Shown here: positions 62,437 to 64,000 of the stretch, piece after piece
Layout of the letters: every line of letters begins with the position of its first letter
How positions within the stretch are numbered: the first letter of the stretch is position 1
Assembly: GCF_001719125.1 (NCBI RefSeq)
Contig: NZ_CP017006.1
Coordinates: 310,001-374,000, forward strand
DNA: 64,000 nt
Direction: 5' to 3'
From: Sulfolobus sp. A20
GTDB taxonomy: Archaea; Thermoproteota; Thermoprotei_A; Sulfolobales; Sulfolobaceae
Position numbers and translations under genes: made by a program
The notes under the pieces: model-generated
The model's input: only the letters and a program-made list of their open reading frames with translations
Databases searched by the model: none
What the model was told of the DNA's origin: nothing

Positions 62437-63488
62437 TATACATAACCTAATTCTTTCATTACCTCTAAAGTTAAGATCGTGATTCCAGCAGCCCCTCTTA
62501 CGAGATTGTCTCCTAAGACAATTAAGCGTAATAATCCTTCCTCTGCTCTTACTCTACCTACAGCTACTGACATACCATTATAATACTGTAAATCTCTCAT
62601 TGGCTGTGGCCTATCTTCTTCATCTAGAACCATTATTGGAACTTTAGGTGCTGTAGGCAGGTTCTTCTCTTGAGGTAGGGATCTGAATTCTCTTAAGCTC
62701 TTCTTAATTTCTTCCTCATTTACCTTCCCTTCAGTTACTATATTTATTACGCCCATATGCCCTATTTTTACTGGAACCCTTGTGGTAGTAGCATAAATCT
62801 GTAGGCCAGCTTGGCTGATGCTATTATTGATTAGTTTACCTAGCATCTTGTTGATTTCTCTCGGTATCTTATCTTCTTCTCCTTTTATCCACGGTATAAC
62901 GTTTCCTTCAATTGCCATGAACGGTAAGCCACTGTATCCAGCTCCACTTACAGCTTGTAGAGTGGTTACATAAATACCTTTAGCTTTAACTAATCTCTCT
63001 AGTGGTTTCAAAGGCATTGAAAGAATAGCTGCCGTACAATTCGGGTTCTTAATTAATAATCCTTTCCAATTTTTATTTAGTTTTTGCCTTTTAAGCAATT
63101 CTAAGTGATCCCAGTTGATTTCAGGATTTATTAATGGTACATCGGGGTCCATTCTGAACGGAGAAGCATTAGAAACTACAATTTTGCCTTCTTTAACTAG
63201 TTTTAATTCAACATCCTCAGCAAGCTCATTAGGTAATGCTGAGAGTACTACATCAACGTCCTTATGATCTTCAATATCAGTGGATACCATAGGCAAGTCA
63301 GCTACTTTTTCCGGTATTTCGTCAGGCTCTATCCACTTCACCGCTTCTCTATACTTCTTACCAATTTTAGATGGTGATGCACTAACTTTTACCAACTCAA
63401 TGTAGGGGTGATTTGCTAACATTCTTACCATTTTTTGTCCTACCATTCCGGTGGAGCCTAATAATGAAACTCGTATTTTGTCAACCAC
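62436..63488 (-). CDS. asd: aspartate-semialdehyde dehydrogenase
   Basis: Asd reduces aspartyl phosphate to the semialdehyde for threonine, methionine and related amino acids. Seen: the NADP loop [20 protein letters not shown] at residues 8-27, the catalytic Cys in [16 protein letters not shown] near 147, the SGAGYSGLP segment near 182 and the active-site His in [12 protein letters not shown] near 240. Length 350 is normal for the archaeal/fungal type. The GTG start overlaps the aspartate kinase end by eight bases, so the first two steps of the aspartate pathway are coupled. Confidence 0.96.
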   Translation of the reverse strand: MVDKIRVSLLGSTGMVGQKMVRMLANHPYIELVKVSASPSKIGKKYREAVKWIEPDEIPEKVADLPMVSTDIEDHKDVDVVLSALPNELAEDVELKLVKEGKIVVSNASPFRMDPDVPLINPEINWDHLELLKRQKLNKNWKGLLIKNPNCTAAILSMPLKPLERLVKAKGIYVTTLQAVSGAGYSGLPFMAIEGNVIPWIKGEEDKIPREINKMLGKLINNSISQAGLQIYATTTRVPVKIGHMGVINIVTEGKVNEEEIKKSLREFRSLPQEKNLPTAPKVPIMVLDEEDRPQPMRDLQYYNGMSVAVGRVRAEEGLLRLIVLGDNLVRGAAGITILTLEVMKELGYV

Positions 63489-64000
63489 TTACTATCACCT
63501 CATGTAACTCCTTTGATAATCTATCTCCTTCTCCCTTATTAACTATAAAGGTTAAACTAACATTAGATATACCTCTTGAAATTGACAAGGGATCGTATTT
63601 AGCTGCTATGGATAATACTTTAGTCGAAATCTCCTTCTTTCTTATTCCACACCCTATTATTCCTACTACATCAATGTCTTTAACTTCGACGTTCTTTACT
63701 AGTGAACCCTTTAATTCCTCTAACCTATTTAATAATCTACTGGCTGATGTTGAGTCTACTGCTAACTGAATTGTCGTTTCACTTGCGGGTTGAGAAATAG
63801 ATATTATATTGACTCCAGTTTCCTTTGCCTCAGTAGTTATCTTAGCAGCTGAACCGATTTTACCTACAATTTTAGTGCTCTCAACAGTTATTAACTTTAA
63901 ATTATCTAATAACGAAATCCCTTTTAGTCCATCATTGCTGTCACATTTTCCGTCAATTATCGTAAATCCGTCTTCATATAAAGATTCTACGAAAACTTTT
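63481..64000 (-). CDS. aspartate kinase, C-terminal part (cut by window edge)
   Basis: Reading on the minus strand, the frame is open from the window end to a TGA at 63481-63483 (172 codons). It encodes two tandem ACT-like domains: [18 protein letters not shown]...[20 protein letters not shown] and [19 protein letters not shown]...[14 protein letters not shown]. This is the regulatory half of aspartate kinase, which phosphorylates aspartate and is normally inhibited by lysine or threonine through these domains. The catalytic half lies beyond the window. It overlaps asd by eight bases. Confidence 0.88.
   Translation of the reverse strand, partial: KVFVESLYEDGFTIIDGKCDSNDGLKGISLLDNLKLITVESTKIVGKIGSAAKITTEAKETGVNIISISQPASETTIQLAVDSTSASRLLNRLEELKGSLVKNVEVKDIDVVGIIGCGIRKKEISTKVLSIAAKYDPLSISRGISNVSLTFIVNKGEGDRLSKELHEVIVSG

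Overview
The window reads as a chromosomal segment of a thermoacidophilic crenarchaeon of the order Sulfolobales, close to Saccharolobus/Sulfolobus. The base composition is AT-rich. Lineage markers include the chromatin protein Cren7, two Alba paralogues, a reverse gyrase, topoisomerase VI, a TFE-beta subunit, a WhiP-like replication initiator, an alpha-type thermosome subunit, GatDE and a coenzyme-B12 ribonucleotide reductase. Several proteins resemble those I remember from S. solfataricus without being identical, so this is a related species. No CRISPR array, provirus or intact insertion sequence was seen. It is mostly dense housekeeping DNA, with short operons that overlap or abut and many short 3' overlaps between convergent genes.

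Layout. 0-5 kb: rpiA, a decayed stretch with a possible IS200/IS605 end remnant, a frameshifted beta-carbonic anhydrase, an intron-containing tRNA-Leu, homocitrate synthase, UMP kinase and Cren7. 5-15 kb: an aIF5A-SRP54-Pus10-like-oxidoreductase run, then RtcB-deoxyhypusine synthase-topoisomerase VI (B, A); between them a 48-codon zinc-ribbon gene sits between two candidate C/D box guide RNAs. 15-26 kb: a DNA topology and helicase block (Lhr-like helicase, Alba2, reverse gyrase, Alba1, XPB-like helicase) with another well-formed C/D box candidate. 26-38 kb: GatC-GatA, Taw1, riboflavin kinase and FAD synthase, diphthine synthase, and general transcription factors (TBP, TFB, TFE-beta) with Gar1. 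37-46 kb: Nop5-fibrillarin-DUF61-HTH-Trm1, S30e, GatD-GatE. 46-55 kb: ribonucleotide reductase, ArgS directly joined to a tRNA-Arg gene, small Cys-rich proteins and the thermosome. 55-64 kb: an apparently ATPase-dead TtuA/Ncs6 relative, WhiP with a symmetric palindromic region that is a candidate replication origin (oriC3-like), ArgF, NreA with a PCNA-binding tail, a PHP protein, Asd and the end of aspartate kinase.

Themes. Substrates and enzymes of the same process lie close together: aIF5A with deoxyhypusine synthase, Nop5/fibrillarin/Gar1 with candidate guide RNAs, RibK with the FAD synthase candidate, ArgS with tRNA-Arg, and Asd with aspartate kinase. Three genes (carbonic anhydrase, riboflavin kinase and the essential TBP) each need single-base changes inside short A or G runs to read through. 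That pattern suggests sequencing or assembly indels as much as real gene decay.

The most interesting signals are the nested dyad next to whiP, the uniform-geometry C/D box candidates, the zero-spacing argS/tRNA-Arg junction, the PP-loop-less TtuA-like protein and the shortened Pus10-like protein.
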